The notes: generated by a model not told the origin, from the letters alone. A stretch of 64,000 nt of DNA from JANJTY01 sp038257155 (GCA_038257155.1 JBBSJP010000003.1:124001-188000), one strand, 5' to 3'; shown: positions 1 to 9,889, numbered from the stretch's first letter. Made by a program: numbers and translations.

Positions 1-287
1 GCGTCCAGTCGTTTGCGCAAGGCAGGGCTCATCGCGCCGCGCGGCGCCGGCAGCACCAGCGCTGCGCGCGCCGCCAGGTTCATCTGCACCTGCAGCGCAT
101 CGAGCTGGCGGACCGGCAGACCCAGCTTTTCAAGCAAACGCCTTGCTGCGAGCAACGAGTCTCTTTGCGCTTCAACACCTGGACGGGTTGGCTCGGTCTC
201 GGTGCTGTGCTCGAAGCTGAGAAAGAACCAGGCCGCCGCCAGACCAGCAAGCACCAACAACGCCAGAGGCAGGACCCAGGGCCTCAT
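1..287 (-). CDS. DUF4350-type membrane protein (3' part missing)
   Basis: The N-terminal 95 residues are visible and the gene runs off the left edge of the window. It starts with ATG at 287, and its start overlaps the stop of the upstream DUF4129 gene (ATGA), so the two are probably translationally coupled. The first about 22 residues form a hydrophobic membrane segment (MRPWVLPLALLVLAGLAAAW), followed by a soluble region with SLLAARRLLEKLGLPV, typical of DUF4350 proteins. In many proteobacteria this family sits with DUF4129, SpoIIM, RDD, MoxR and DUF58 genes. MoxR and DUF58 could lie just left of the window, but that is inference. Molecular function is unknown. Confidence 0.7.
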   Translation of the reverse strand, partial: MRPWVLPLALLVLAGLAAAWFFLSFEHSTETEPTRPGVEAQRDSLLAARRLLEKLGLPVRQLDALQVQMNLAARAALVLPAPRGAMSPALRKRLD

Positions 288-1864
288 GCAGGGGACTCTT
301 CGCTCTTGCCGCGCAAGGCAAAATGCGCTGCGTACTCGCTGCACAGTTGCTCGACCTGCGTCGCCTGCGGTGGTCGATGCGCGTAGGCCAGATCCACCCA
401 GGCAGGCAACAGGCGATCGAAATAGCTGGCCGTGGCAGCTGGAAGCAGGCGCCGCGCGAAGCGCATGACATCGCCTTCGGTTGCGCCGCCACCGATGCGC
501 AGCCCGCGCTGATGAACGAGGTGCGACAAGGCACCGCGATACAGCAAGGACAGCGCTTCGCGCAGCTGACCTCGCTGCAAAGCATCGCGCGCCGCGGCCG
601 CCACATCCGGCGGCAGCGAATCGGGCGAGATTGCCAGTCCGAACAGCTGTGCGGGAGGCGTTTCGCGCTCGGCCCGATCGTTGCCGCCTTGCCAGCGACG
701 CGCGATGGCCCAGACCGCCGCCAATGCCAAGGCCGCCAGCGCCAGCCATGACAGGGCGCGTAGGCTCGAAGCCATCAGTTCGACCAACTCGGCGAGCCAT
801 TCGATTCTGGGCGGATCAACGTCCCCGGCCTTGTTCCGCGACCGCCAGCGTCGCACCTCACGTTCGCCGCCGAAGTCTGCACTCGCCAGCACCTCGACAA
901 TCGCGCGCCGCGCCTCGCCATCGACGGGCTGGTAATCCGGCAATGGTGGCCCGACATCACAACCGCCGACTTCGACCTCGAACGGGGCGTCCAGGTCGAG
1001 TGGCTTCTGCGGCACTTCCTTTTCGACCTTCGTCGCAATCGGGGTGGCTGGCATTTCGGTGCTGCACAGCAGACCCAGAATGAGCACCGCCAGTCCGGCG
1101 CGCGTCGCAGTCGGTGTCGTGGCGGCCGAAGCCTGCGCGCGACGCAGTCCGATCTCGATATCCCAGCCCTCCAGCATCACTCGCCGACTCAGGTAAAGAC
1201 TGAATCCAGCCGCCACGAAGAACGGCTCGATCAGGCTCACCGCCAGCGCGTAAAGCAGGGTCTCGCGCATTCCCCACCACTGTGGCTGCCAGAATGGCGA
1301 CTCCGACTGAACTTCAGCATCGATCAGCCAGTCGCCCGGTTGCAGCAACTCCAGCAGGCTGGACAATCCGACAAGGGCGACCACCTCAAAGCACAGGCAG
1401 ACCGCGGCAAGTGCCAGCACATGACCGCCCAGTCGCCGTCCCAGCACTCCGGCACGACGGCGCGCCGCCGCTCCGCGCTGCATCTCCAACTGTGCCACCG
1501 GCGCAAGAAAGCTGCGGCTCCAGGCAAACGGTCGCAGCAGCAGACTGGGCCACAGACGCGAGCCCAACAGGCTGCGCCAGGCTCCCAGACTGTCCGCAAG
1601 CGGTGGTGGCGCCCCGAACACGCTGTGCGCAAACACGTGCAGCAGGAATCGATCAAACGCCGGTTTGAGCCACCAGATCGCCAGTGCCGCAAGGAAAGGC
1701 TGCTCGCGAAACACCATCAACAGCGCTGCCAGCACCGGAATGAACACCACGAACCAAAGAGTCCAGACCGGGCCGGCCCAGCGCAGCGCCATGCGGAACC
1801 CGAGATCGATGGATTCCCAGCCGCCACGTGGTCGCAGGGCGATGGCGATGCGCTCAAGCTGCAC
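284..1864 (-). CDS. DUF4129-domain membrane protein
   Basis: A 526-residue multi-spanning membrane protein with hydrophobic segments in the N-terminal half (around FVVFIPVLAALLMVF and VLALAAVCLCFEVVALVGL) and again near residue 400 (LSWLALAALALAAVWAIA). The cytosolic C-terminal about 110 residues hold the DUF4129 signature (ALSLLYRGALSHLVHQRGLRI, then TEGD and YFDRLLPAWVDLAYAHR). I chose the GTG at 1864 because a strong Shine-Dalgarno GGGAGGT lies 4 bases upstream; it overlaps the end of the SpoIIM gene by 11 bases. The function is unknown. The neighbouring SpoIIM, RDD and DUF4350 genes point to a membrane complex of the type often linked to MoxR ATPases. Confidence 0.75.
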   Translation of the reverse strand: MQLERIAIALRPRGGWESIDLGFRMALRWAGPVWTLWFVVFIPVLAALLMVFREQPFLAALAIWWLKPAFDRFLLHVFAHSVFGAPPPLADSLGAWRSLLGSRLWPSLLLRPFAWSRSFLAPVAQLEMQRGAAARRRAGVLGRRLGGHVLALAAVCLCFEVVALVGLSSLLELLQPGDWLIDAEVQSESPFWQPQWWGMRETLLYALAVSLIEPFFVAAGFSLYLSRRVMLEGWDIEIGLRRAQASAATTPTATRAGLAVLILGLLCSTEMPATPIATKVEKEVPQKPLDLDAPFEVEVGGCDVGPPLPDYQPVDGEARRAIVEVLASADFGGEREVRRWRSRNKAGDVDPPRIEWLAELVELMASSLRALSWLALAALALAAVWAIARRWQGGNDRAERETPPAQLFGLAISPDSLPPDVAAAARDALQRGQLREALSLLYRGALSHLVHQRGLRIGGGATEGDVMRFARRLLPAATASYFDRLLPAWVDLAYAHRPPQATQVEQLCSEYAAHFALRGKSEESPA

Positions 1865-2861
1865 GTGACCTCCCGCCGAACACCAGGTAGCCGAGCAGCA
1901 GTATCCAGCCCACCACGCCGACCAGGTACTTTGGCCGCGGGTCTTCCAGCACCAGTGGCGACCAGAATGCCTCGACCGCTGCAGCGACAAGGAACATGAC
2001 AGCCGCGCCTCCCATCAGGCGCAACGCGACCCGGCCTTCTTCAACCAGGGCTCGTCGGCGGGAACGCTGACCGGGATGCAGCAGCGCCAGACCGAGCTTG
2101 AAGCCGGCCGCGCCAGAAATCGCGATGGCCACCAGTTCCAGGGCACTATGGCCCGCAACGAAGGACCAGATCTGCGGGCCCAGCCCAACCTGAGTCAAGT
2201 GTCCAACCACGGTGCCCAGAACGATTCCGTTGTAGAGCAGGAAGAACAGGCTGCCAAGGCCAAACAGCACACCGCCGGCAAAGGTCTGGAAGCCGATGCG
2301 CACGTTGTTCCAGATGTAGAAGCCGAACATCAGCATGTCCTCGTCGGCATCGCGCTGGCCCAGCCGGTCGTTGCCCGCGTCGTACATCTGCTCCACTTCA
2401 ATCAACTGCTGCGGCGACAGCACCACTGCAGCCAGATCAGGACGCAGCTCAAGCGCTGCCATCATTCCCAGCAGAGGACCAAAGAACAGCAAACTGGCGA
2501 GCGCCACCGTCCGCCACTGACTGCGCACCAGGCGGGGAAACTCGCTGCCCAGGAATGCGGCAACATCCAGGCGCTGTCCGGCATGCGCGCCATACAGCGC
2601 GTGGTGCCCGGCCAGCACCATGCGATCGAGCCGGGCAACCAGCCCTGGCGCATAGCGTCGCTCACGTGCCAACGCCAACTGCGAACAAAGCGCACGGTAG
2701 CTGGCTGGCACTTCCGCATCGGAGAGCGTCGTGTCGGGGCTTTCGCCCGCCGCTTCGCGAAGTTTGCGACGCGTTTTCGTGCGCAGTGCCTGGCGTTGCA
2801 GCCAGCGCTCGAATCGCTCCCAGCCCGCCGCATGCTGGCGCTCGAACTCAGACTGCCGCAC
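1854..2861 (-). CDS. SpoIIM / DUF95 family membrane protein
   Basis: A 335-residue protein. A charged, helical N-terminus (RQSEFERQHAAGWERFERWL) is followed by several membrane segments, including FGFYIWNNVRIGFQTFAGGV and the NGIVLGTVVGH.. / HSALELVAIAISGAAG region typical of the SpoIIM (stage II sporulation protein M, DUF95) family. In non-sporulating bacteria this family has no fixed role and is found in MoxR-type clusters. The GTG at 2861 is preferred because it has AGGAA 6 bases upstream and removes an N-terminal stretch that only shadows the RDD gene. It overlaps the RDD stop by 14 bases. Confidence 0.75.
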   Translation of the reverse strand: MRQSEFERQHAAGWERFERWLQRQALRTKTRRKLREAAGESPDTTLSDAEVPASYRALCSQLALARERRYAPGLVARLDRMVLAGHHALYGAHAGQRLDVAAFLGSEFPRLVRSQWRTVALASLLFFGPLLGMMAALELRPDLAAVVLSPQQLIEVEQMYDAGNDRLGQRDADEDMLMFGFYIWNNVRIGFQTFAGGVLFGLGSLFFLLYNGIVLGTVVGHLTQVGLGPQIWSFVAGHSALELVAIAISGAAGFKLGLALLHPGQRSRRRALVEEGRVALRLMGGAAVMFLVAAAVEAFWSPLVLEDPRPKYLVGVVGWILLLGYLVFGGRSRAA

Positions 2862-3558
2862 GGCCGTTCCTGGCAGCGCCGCCCAGCAGATGGTTGGCCA
2901 GTTCAAGCAGCTCGCGCTCATCACTCCGCCCGCCCAGTATCGGCTCGGCCAGGGCGATCAGTTCTGCGCTGCGCTCGTGGCCCAGCTCGTTGCTGCGTTC
3001 GGCCAGGTCCAGCACCAGGCGAGCCTCGTCGAGACTCAGGGAGCGCTGCGGCGCGCGCGGCTCGGCGACCGGAATGGAGCGCACCGGTTCGATCGAGTCC
3101 TCATAGACCACGAGTGTGCCCGCCACGTGATCGCCGAGCCGCTTGAACTGGCTGCTGCAGAGCATCGCCAGCAGCCCGCCCAGATACAGGAAAGGCAGAA
3201 AGTCTGCGAATCGCAACAGGTTGCGGCTCAGTGCTGCTCCCCAACCGATCGGCGCGCCATCGTCACCCAGGACACGCAGACCCAGCGCCTTCTTGCCCGG
3301 CGTCGAGCCTCCCCATTCTGCCTCGCACCAGGCTGGAACGAGCCACTCCAGTGCAAACCATGAGATCAGCAGCAGGCCGACGCCAAAACTCCCGAAAAAT
3401 TCCAGCACCATCGCCAGAGCAAACAGCAACGCGGCACGCCAGCTGAAATCGATCAGCCAGGCGAGTGCGCGGGGCACTGGACCGGCGATCCTCAGCTGCA
3501 GTTCCACGCCCTCCGGGGTGGCGACGCGGTGCGCCGTATCCAGAAGGCTTGCTGGCAT
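2848..3558 (-). CDS. RDD family membrane protein
   Basis: 236 residues. The RDD domain begins near residue 15 and carries the family arginine and aspartates in VPRALAWLIDFSWRAALLF, then GGSTPGKKALGLRVLGDDG and FKRLGDHVAGTLVVYED at the end of the domain. A soluble tail of about 75 residues follows. RDD proteins are small membrane proteins of mostly unknown role, some linked to ion or substrate transport. The start ATG at 3558 has GGAA 6 bases upstream and lies 11 bases after the stop of the upstream membrane gene, so it belongs to the same minus-strand operon. Confidence 0.8.
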   Translation of the reverse strand: MPASLLDTAHRVATPEGVELQLRIAGPVPRALAWLIDFSWRAALLFALAMVLEFFGSFGVGLLLISWFALEWLVPAWCEAEWGGSTPGKKALGLRVLGDDGAPIGWGAALSRNLLRFADFLPFLYLGGLLAMLCSSQFKRLGDHVAGTLVVYEDSIEPVRSIPVAEPRAPQRSLSLDEARLVLDLAERSNELGHERSAELIALAEPILGGRSDERELLELANHLLGGAARNGRAAV

Positions 3559-3569
3559 GTTTCCAGAGC

Positions 3570-4361
3570 TCACTCGGCGTAGAACATGTCGCGGTAGGCG
3601 CAATAGGTTGAGGTCACCATCCAGGGGCCAAGCACCAGCCAGCCGAGCATCAGCGGCAGGCTTGCCAGGATGATGAGGAGCAGTCCGAGAATGCTGTACA
3701 CCAGGAACGGCACGATATTGCGCAGACAGGCGATGAAACTCAACCGCATTGCTTCGATCGGCTCCGTGCCATTGAGCATGACCAGTGCCGGTGCAAACCA
3801 GATCGCCATGAATGCCGGCAACAGCAGCGCCAGAAGCAGCAGCAATCCAAGAAGAAAGGGAACCCCAACCGCAAAAAGCAGAGCCTCACGGTCTCCCGTG
3901 CCAACCGACGCAATACCGGCCGTTATCAGTCCGATCGTGGGGATCAAGGCGAGCAGCGAAATCGCCAGGACAAGCCCGGTGTAGATCAAACCCAACATCA
4001 GGAGGGGACGGCTTTGGCGCGATAAACCCGCGAACAGATGATCGAGTTGCAAGGGCAAACCGCGTCGCTGCGCATCGCAGCCCAGCATCAGCCCTGCGCT
4101 CAGGATGGGGAATACAAGGTTCTGCGCGAGCATGCCGACAATTGGCACCATCGAGGTCGCAAACTGCAAAGCAAGGAACACCAGCACGATGCCGATCCAC
4201 AGCCCCGGGCTGCGTGCGAACAGGTCCCAGCCTTCGCCAAACCACGCGGCTCCGCGACCCGCAGCGCAGGCGCGCGGCGATTCGAGGAAATTGCCCATGT
4301 CGTCCTGCGACTCGAAATCAGCCACATCGGACTGGGGCGCCTGGTAGGGGTTGGTCGTCAT
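3570..4361 (-). CDS. Multi-pass membrane protein, BPSS1780-like
   Basis: 263 residues. The N-terminus MTTNPYQAPQSDV is the start commonly seen in this type of proteobacterial membrane protein. Hydrophobic segments follow at about 45-70, 75-95, 120-150 and 165-250, with an aliphatic stretch LLGLLLLLALLLPAFMAIWF. No catalytic motif is visible. It is the first gene of the minus-strand operon with RDD, SpoIIM, DUF4129 and DUF4350. The start at 4361 is chosen for the conserved N-terminus; an in-frame upstream ATG at 4442 would add unconserved residues. Function not known. Confidence 0.65.
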   Translation of the reverse strand: MTTNPYQAPQSDVADFESQDDMGNFLESPRACAAGRGAAWFGEGWDLFARSPGLWIGIVLVFLALQFATSMVPIVGMLAQNLVFPILSAGLMLGCDAQRRGLPLQLDHLFAGLSRQSRPLLMLGLIYTGLVLAISLLALIPTIGLITAGIASVGTGDREALLFAVGVPFLLGLLLLLALLLPAFMAIWFAPALVMLNGTEPIEAMRLSFIACLRNIVPFLVYSILGLLLIILASLPLMLGWLVLGPWMVTSTYCAYRDMFYAE

Positions 4362-4474
4362 GCACGGCTCCGGCTGCGGGCAAGGCAGGGACAAGGGTGG
4401 AATTGTACCCGCCAGTCCGCGCCCCGCGGCCTTGGCGCCCACAGGCGACTACGTCAAGGTTGGAAGTGGCGAGT

Positions 4475-6458
4475 TCAATGGGCCACATACACGAATTCGT
4501 AATCGGGGCGGGGACCAGCGGCGACCAGATCCTCTCCCATCACGTAGTCGACGCCCAGTTCGCGCAGACCGGCCAACTGCGTCGGCGATGTCAGCTGATC
4601 GACGATCAGAGCGCAGCCCGGCCGCCGCCAGGCGCCGAGAACGGTGCTGAGTGCCGAGCGTTTCAGCCCCAAGATCGTGGCTGCCGGCAGGCGGAGGTAG
4701 CGAAAGTCTCTGGCGTTGATACCGTCCAGGCGTGTCAGGCTGCCAGAAGCATCGTGCAAGGCGAGCGGCAGCCGCTGCGCCACCAGGGCCGCGAGGCGGC
4801 TTTGCGACGCGGGATCATCGCTCAGTGTTTCTGCGTCGATCTCGATCACAAGTCGTTCTTTAAACTCGGCGCGACGCGTCAGTTCCTTTCCGAACCAGCC
4901 CTGCAGCGCCTCATCGAAAGAAGGCAGGTCCAGCGGCACGAGGAGGCGCTCGGTGTGGCCGCGCGAAGCCAACTCCACCAGGGCCTCGAACGCATTGAAC
5001 AGGGCCAGGTGGTCTATGACCTGCTGGGTACCGGCGGCGCGCGCCAGATTCAGAAACTCATGCCGTTGTATGCCCCCAAGGGTTCGCGTGGGTCGTGCAG
5101 CTTGCTGCGCAGCAGGTAAAGTCCTTCCAGCCCCTGTGCGCCGATGGGAAGCACGGGCTGGTACTCAACTCGCACCCGCCTGCCTCGTCCAGCCTCCTTC
5201 ACCCACTCGCGAACGATCAGCAGCCTTTCATCTGGCAGGGTTCGGGAGGTCGGATCCAGCACGCCGTCATGGCGATTGCCACCGAGGCGGTGGGCTATGG
5301 CTTGGGCGGCATGCGCTGCAGCGAACCAGCGATCAGGGTCGACCGCCAGGCCACTCACCGGCGCCAGCGCCATTCCGATCGAGGCAGTGGCCTGCAGCAA
5401 CCAACCGCGCAGCAGGAAGGGGGTGCTGGCAATGGCCCGCAGGATCGCTTCGACCTCCTGAATCACTTCCTCCTTGTTGTCGCGACGGATCAGGACACCC
5501 AGGCCGTACTCCAGCCATGTTGTCCATGCATCGCTGTCGCGCAACAGGCCACCGACATGATCGATCAGCAAGCGTTCCAGTTCGAAAGCATTGCCGAACT
5601 CGAGGTCCTCGAGTTGCTCGGCCTGATCGAGACGCACGGACAGCAACACCTCCCAAGTTGCCGGCCCCTGGTGGAAACGATGGTCCAGCAAGGCCAGAAA
5701 CTCTCCTCGACGTAGCGCGCCGCTGGTTCCACTGCCAGCTGGCAGGCTCTTGACCACGGCGCCGCGGAATTGGTGCTCCCACCAGCGCCAAATTCCCCTG
5801 ATCACCGACCGGCGCGAGGCTCGACCATCGATCACGCCGTCAGCCCCAGCGAGGCGCGCCTGGGCTTCCAGCCAGGGTGCAGCTCTACTGCTCAGCTGCA
5901 ACAGGCTTCCACCCGGGCCACGAGACTGCCGCATGGCGTGGAGCCGATCCAGGCTGGCAAACGCATCACCGTGATCCACCACCAGCATCAGGTCGGGCAG
6001 GCTGCGTGACTCGACCAGATTGGCGCCGAGCTTCAGCAGGGCACGACTGACGCGCGCGGCAATTGCAGGCGTGGCCGAGTCGATGCCGACTCTGGGAGGT
6101 GTGGTCTGGGCCTGATACAGAACGTGCAGTGTCTCTCGCTGGGCGAGGGAGGCGTGCTCGTCCACCACCAGGTCAGCGCCCGCCGCAAGCGCACTGGAGC
6201 GGCATTCCTTCGGCCCCCATACCACGACCGGAATGCGCAGCAGCATGATGTTTCGGCTGCCTTCACCGGACAGCCAGGAGAGCGCCTTGCCCAGGTCATC
6301 CCAAGGCGCGAGGATCAAAGCAGGCAGGCCGCCTGCAACCCGGCAAGATCGCGGACGGTCTGCCAGGGCAGGCCGAGCGTGGCGAGCCAACCCTCCTCGA
6401 TCTCCTGCTGCAAGTCATTGTCGAGTACCAGGATGCGCGGCGCGATGAAGGCGTTCAT
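4475..6458 (-). pseudogene. Degenerate GGDEF/EAL-type protein (FimX-like?), broken by two frameshifts
   Basis: Reading starts at ATG 6458 (GGAAAG 7 bases upstream) with MNAFIAPRILVLDNDL, a receiver-like N-terminus. The frame breaks at a three-base A run at 6317-6319 (plus strand) and again at a five-base C run at 5073-5077. Adding one base to each run restores one frame of 661 codons. The rebuilt protein has one or two receiver-like regions, a degenerate GGDEF region (EFLALLDHRFHQ.., then LLRDSDAWTTWLEYGLGVLI) without an intact GGDEF motif, and a degenerate EAL region (VRVEYQPVLPIG.. to the C-terminus) in which the EAL motif itself is replaced. Such a non-catalytic layout, next to pilU, recalls FimX, the c-di-GMP-binding regulator of type IV pili. 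The FimX assignment is inference. Two homopolymer losses could be sequencing errors or real decay. Confidence 0.6.
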
Positions 6459-6555
6459 TTCAGCTTTCCGGCGCGACGCTTCCTGCACGGCGTGAGGCGC
6501 TGCAGACAGACTGGATGCCCCCTCCAGGGCATGAGGACGAGGGGCTGGCCCGGCA

Positions 6556-7740
6556 TCAATTGCCGCTCAGCTGGTAATCCTCCAGCTTTACCTTGCCGCC
6601 CAGTTCAAGCCTGATGCGCAGGGACAGATCGGTGCGCGAATCCGCATACTCCAGCGCCTCCTCCATCGAGATTCGGCCGCCCTTGTAGAGCTGGAACAGG
6701 GCTTCGTCGAAAGTTTGCATCCCGCGATCCACGCCCTGCTTCATGGCTTCCTTGATGCCATCAATATCGCGCTTCTGGATGAGGTCCGCGATGTAGCTGG
6801 TGTTGAGCATCACCTCGACTGCCGGCACGCGCTTGCCATTGACGTCACGCAACAGTCGCTGCGAAATCACCGCGCGCAGATTCAGCGACAGGTCGATCAG
6901 CAGCTGGTGGTGGGCTGCCTCGGGGAAGAAATTGATGATCCGGTCAAGCGTCTGGTTGGCGTTGTTGGCATGCAGGGTGGACAGGCAGAGATGGCCGGTC
7001 TCGGCATAGGCAATGGCGGCCTGCATCGTCTCCCGATCGCGGATCTCGCCAATCAGGATCACGTCCGGGGCCTCACGCATGGCGTTCTTCAGGGCGTTCT
7101 CGTAGGACAGCGTATCGAGCCCGAGTTCACGCTGGTCGACCATGGACTTCTTGTGCCGGTGCAGATACTCGATCGGATCCTCGATCGTCAGGATGTGACC
7201 TGCATGTCGCTCATTGCGGTAGTCGATCATGCTCGCCAGGGTGGTGGACTTTCCCGATCCGGTCGAGCCGACCACCAGCACCAGCCCCCGCGGAACCATG
7301 ATCAGGTCCTTGAGGATGGGCGGCAGGTTGAGCGCTTCGAGTCCGGGAATCTCGCTGGTGATGTAGCGAATCACCATGGCGATGGCACCGCGTTGGTGAT
7401 ACACGTTTACCCGGAACCGCCCGACGTCCTTGATGCTGAAACCCAGATTCATCTCGAGCGTTGCCTCAAACTCCTTCTGCTGGCGCTCGTTCATGATGGA
7501 GTAGGCCAGCTCCTGCACCTGCAGGGCGTTCAATTCGGCGTTGCCGAGATGATGCACGTGCCCGTCAATCTTGATGAAGGGTGGCGCGCCTGCGCTGAAG
7601 AACAAGTCCGATGCCTTCTTCTGCGCCATCAGGTTGAGCAGTTGTGCAAGTTCCACAGGATCGTTTGCTAGTGCTCCGGTGCCGGGCAGCCTGGCCCCAT
7701 TCGTTCGGGTGCCCAGTGCCCCTGCTCTACGGCCTGCCAT
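6556..7740 (-). CDS. pilU: Type IV pilus retraction ATPase PilU
   Basis: 394 residues of the PilT/PilU GspE-like ATPase family, which powers pilus retraction and twitching motility at the inner membrane. The Walker A motif GSTGSGKST is at about 158-166, an Asp box with TIEDPIEYLH follows, Walker B is LIGEIRDRETM, and the His box is HLCLSTLHANNANQ. PilU features rather than PilT are DLFFSAGAPPFIKIDG near the N-terminus and the NFFPEAAHHQ region. The N-terminal about 27 residues before NDPVELAQLLNLM are unusual, so the true start could be further in, for example at MAQKKASDLF. pilT, often adjacent, is not here. The next gene downstream is the broken FimX-like gene. Confidence 0.92.
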   Translation of the reverse strand: MAGRRAGALGTRTNGARLPGTGALANDPVELAQLLNLMAQKKASDLFFSAGAPPFIKIDGHVHHLGNAELNALQVQELAYSIMNERQQKEFEATLEMNLGFSIKDVGRFRVNVYHQRGAIAMVIRYITSEIPGLEALNLPPILKDLIMVPRGLVLVVGSTGSGKSTTLASMIDYRNERHAGHILTIEDPIEYLHRHKKSMVDQRELGLDTLSYENALKNAMREAPDVILIGEIRDRETMQAAIAYAETGHLCLSTLHANNANQTLDRIINFFPEAAHHQLLIDLSLNLRAVISQRLLRDVNGKRVPAVEVMLNTSYIADLIQKRDIDGIKEAMKQGVDRGMQTFDEALFQLYKGGRISMEEALEYADSRTDLSLRIRLELGGKVKLEDYQLSGN

Positions 7741-7838
7741 CGACCTGAGGAGGGCCGGCTGACGATCAGCAAGCCGGACCGTGTCGCAACGTTCAGTCTT
7801 CCGCTGCTCGTTGCGCTGCCAGCGGCCGCTGAAACAGG

Positions 7839-9068
7839 TCAGAGAAGGAACAAGGTGGCGAGCAGCAGCAGGCTGCCCATGCTGATCACGTCGGTCACCG
7901 TCGAGAGCAGGATTGCCGACGCGTTGGCCGGATCGGAACCCAGGCGGTGCAGGGTCAATGGCACGAGCGCGCCAATCATTCCCGACAGCACGCAGCTGGC
8001 CGACATCGAGACAAACGTGGCCAGCGCGAGCAGCAAGGGATCGAAACCACCCTGACGCATCGCCATCAGATACATGACCGCTGCCGCGATCAGGCCAGTA
8101 ACCACACCATTGAGCAAACCCAGCCAGGCCTCCTTGCCAAGAATGCGTCCCATACCGACCCGGCGGTGCTCACCCAGGGTAATGCCGCGCAGGGTCACTG
8201 CCAGCGCCTGAGCGCCGAGGTTTCCGCACTGGCCGGCGAGCACCGGCAGGAACATCGCCAGCACCACGATCTGCTCGATGGTCTGCTCGAAGAAACCCAC
8301 CACCGCACCGGCCACGAATACCGTCACCAGATTGATCTGCATCCAGGGATGGCGAGAGCGGAAGCTGCGGTGCCAGGGCGTTGCTATGCGCTCCTCCTTC
8401 TCGACACCCACCATGCTGCCGGCTTGCGCGGAGATCTCGAAGGCCTGCTTCTCGAACAATTCCTGGCCGCGCACCATGCCCATCAGGCGACCTTCCGCGT
8501 CGCACACCGGGTACATCGGAAAGTGTCGGGTCACGACTTCCTGCATGGCCTTGAGCACCGGTTGCTCGGGTCGCAGGTAGAAGGGATTGCGCAACATGAT
8601 CTCGCCCAGAGTCTGCTCGGGCCTGGCAAACACCAGCTCGCGGAAGGCCACCACGCCGACCAGGCGACCATCAGCTTCGGTCACCAGCACGTAGATGACC
8701 ATGCGGCGCTTGACCGTCTCGCGCAACGAAGCCAACACGGCGTCAATGCGTTCGTCAGGTCCGAACACTGCGGGCGCGGGCTCGACCAGCCGTGCCACCG
8801 ATCCCTCCGGGTAGCGATGACCCTGCAACCAGATCAGGCCCTGCCGGCCCGGCACTTCGGCCGCGATGGATTCGCGGCGCGCGGGTTCGAACTCTTCCAG
8901 GATCTCGACTGCAATGCCGACGTGCAAACTGCTCAGTCGGAGCGCGATTTCCGCATCGCTGCAGGCTTTCAAGCGCCCGGCGGCAGTTCTCGGGTCAAGG
9001 CGGGCGAGATCACCAATACCGTCGTCGTTCTGGGTCACGTTCTGCGCCGCTCGAACCGGGGGATACAC
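7839..9068 (-). CDS. mgtE: Magnesium transporter MgtE
   Basis: 409 residues. The N-terminal intracellular region is short compared with typical MgtE (about 450 residues), followed by a CBS-domain pair (about 115-235, with YVLVTEADGRLVGVVAFREL and MYPVCDAEGRLMGMVRGQEL) and five membrane segments from about residue 260. The pore signature PVLAGQCGNLGAQALAVTLR is present. MgtE is a Mg2+-gated Mg2+ channel of the inner membrane; the CBS domains sense intracellular Mg2+. The gene starts with GTG at 9068 and is divergent from the small membrane gene at 9203. A later start is possible because the first residues are poorly conserved. Confidence 0.9.
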   Translation of the reverse strand: MYPPVRAAQNVTQNDDGIGDLARLDPRTAAGRLKACSDAEIALRLSSLHVGIAVEILEEFEPARRESIAAEVPGRQGLIWLQGHRYPEGSVARLVEPAPAVFGPDERIDAVLASLRETVKRRMVIYVLVTEADGRLVGVVAFRELVFARPEQTLGEIMLRNPFYLRPEQPVLKAMQEVVTRHFPMYPVCDAEGRLMGMVRGQELFEKQAFEISAQAGSMVGVEKEERIATPWHRSFRSRHPWMQINLVTVFVAGAVVGFFEQTIEQIVVLAMFLPVLAGQCGNLGAQALAVTLRGITLGEHRRVGMGRILGKEAWLGLLNGVVTGLIAAAVMYLMAMRQGGFDPLLLALATFVSMSASCVLSGMIGALVPLTLHRLGSDPANASAILLSTVTDVISMGSLLLLATLFLL

Positions 9069-9202
9069 GTTACCGTGAAACCCCTGGAATCCGCGATACC
9101 CGCTGCGGCAAGTGCCGCCGAAGTGAGCGTGGCTAAGGTCGCGACCGGCCAGCGCAGTCGCCAGCTTGGTACCATGCTGGCACCTCTTGCGGAGTCCCGG
9201 AA

Positions 9203-9616
9203 ATGGTGACCTACATCAAGGCCTTCCTCGCTGGCTTCCTTTCCACCCTGATATTCCATCAGGGCATGCTGCACCTTCTGCACCTGCTCGGCGTTTTTCC
9301 GAATCCGGCCTGGAATCTCGCCGCGGTCCCACCGTTAGGGGTTCCCGCCGTGCTCTCGCTGGCCTTCTTTGGCGGTCTTTGGGGCATTCTGCTATGGCTG
9401 ATGATCGGCCGCAGTCGGGGTGGACGCCGCTGGCTGCTGGCCGGCGTGCTGGGCGCGATCCTGCCCAGCGCCGTAGCCCTGTTCATCGTGTTGCCGCTGA
9501 AGGGCATGCCGATGGCCGGCGGATTCGACCCGAAGCTGATCCTCGGAGCCCTGCTGTTGAACGGTGTCTGGGGTCTAGGCTTGATTCCGCTCATGCGGAT
9601 CATGGGAACGCGCTGA
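9203..9616 (+). CDS. Small hydrophobic membrane protein, unknown
   Basis: 137 residues with four hydrophobic segments (AFLAGFLSTLIFHQGMLHLL, VLSLAFFGGLWGILLWLMIG, LAGVLGAILPSAVALFIVL and LILGALLLNGVWGLGLIPL). No known motif is recognised. The ATG at 9203 has GGAG about 13 bases upstream and GGAA next to it. It is divergent from mgtE (134 bases between starts) and convergent with secF. Membrane location is clear from the sequence; the function is not. Confidence 0.7.
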   Translation: MVTYIKAFLAGFLSTLIFHQGMLHLLHLLGVFPNPAWNLAAVPPLGVPAVLSLAFFGGLWGILLWLMIGRSRGGRRWLLAGVLGAILPSAVALFIVLPLKGMPMAGGFDPKLILGALLLNGVWGLGLIPLMRIMGTR

Positions 9617-9815
9617 GCGGTCCAACAGCGGGTGGCGAATTCGCACCGCCCCGGTATGGCACCAGGCTCGCACAGATCCGGAACGATAGCCGACTCCAAT
9701 TTTCCACTCGCACCGCGTTGCTCTTCTCCGCGTGGTTCCGCGCCATCCGCGCCTGCGCGCCTGCGCGTTGAAACTCTCGATCTGATCTGCTCGACGCGAA
9801 ATCGTCGCGCACGTC

Positions 9816-9850
9816 GAAAAAGAAATGCCCCCGGATTTCTCCAGGGGCAT
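9816..9850 (-). terminator. Rho-independent terminator of yajC-secD-secF
   Basis: A stem with arms ATGCCCC.. (9825-9834) and ..GGGGCAT (9841-9850) and a six-base loop. On the minus strand it is followed by a T-rich run, 40 bases after the secF stop. Confidence 0.8.
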
Positions 9851-9889
9851 AGTCTTGAATCAAACCGTTGGCTTCAGCGCGGCCTCCGA

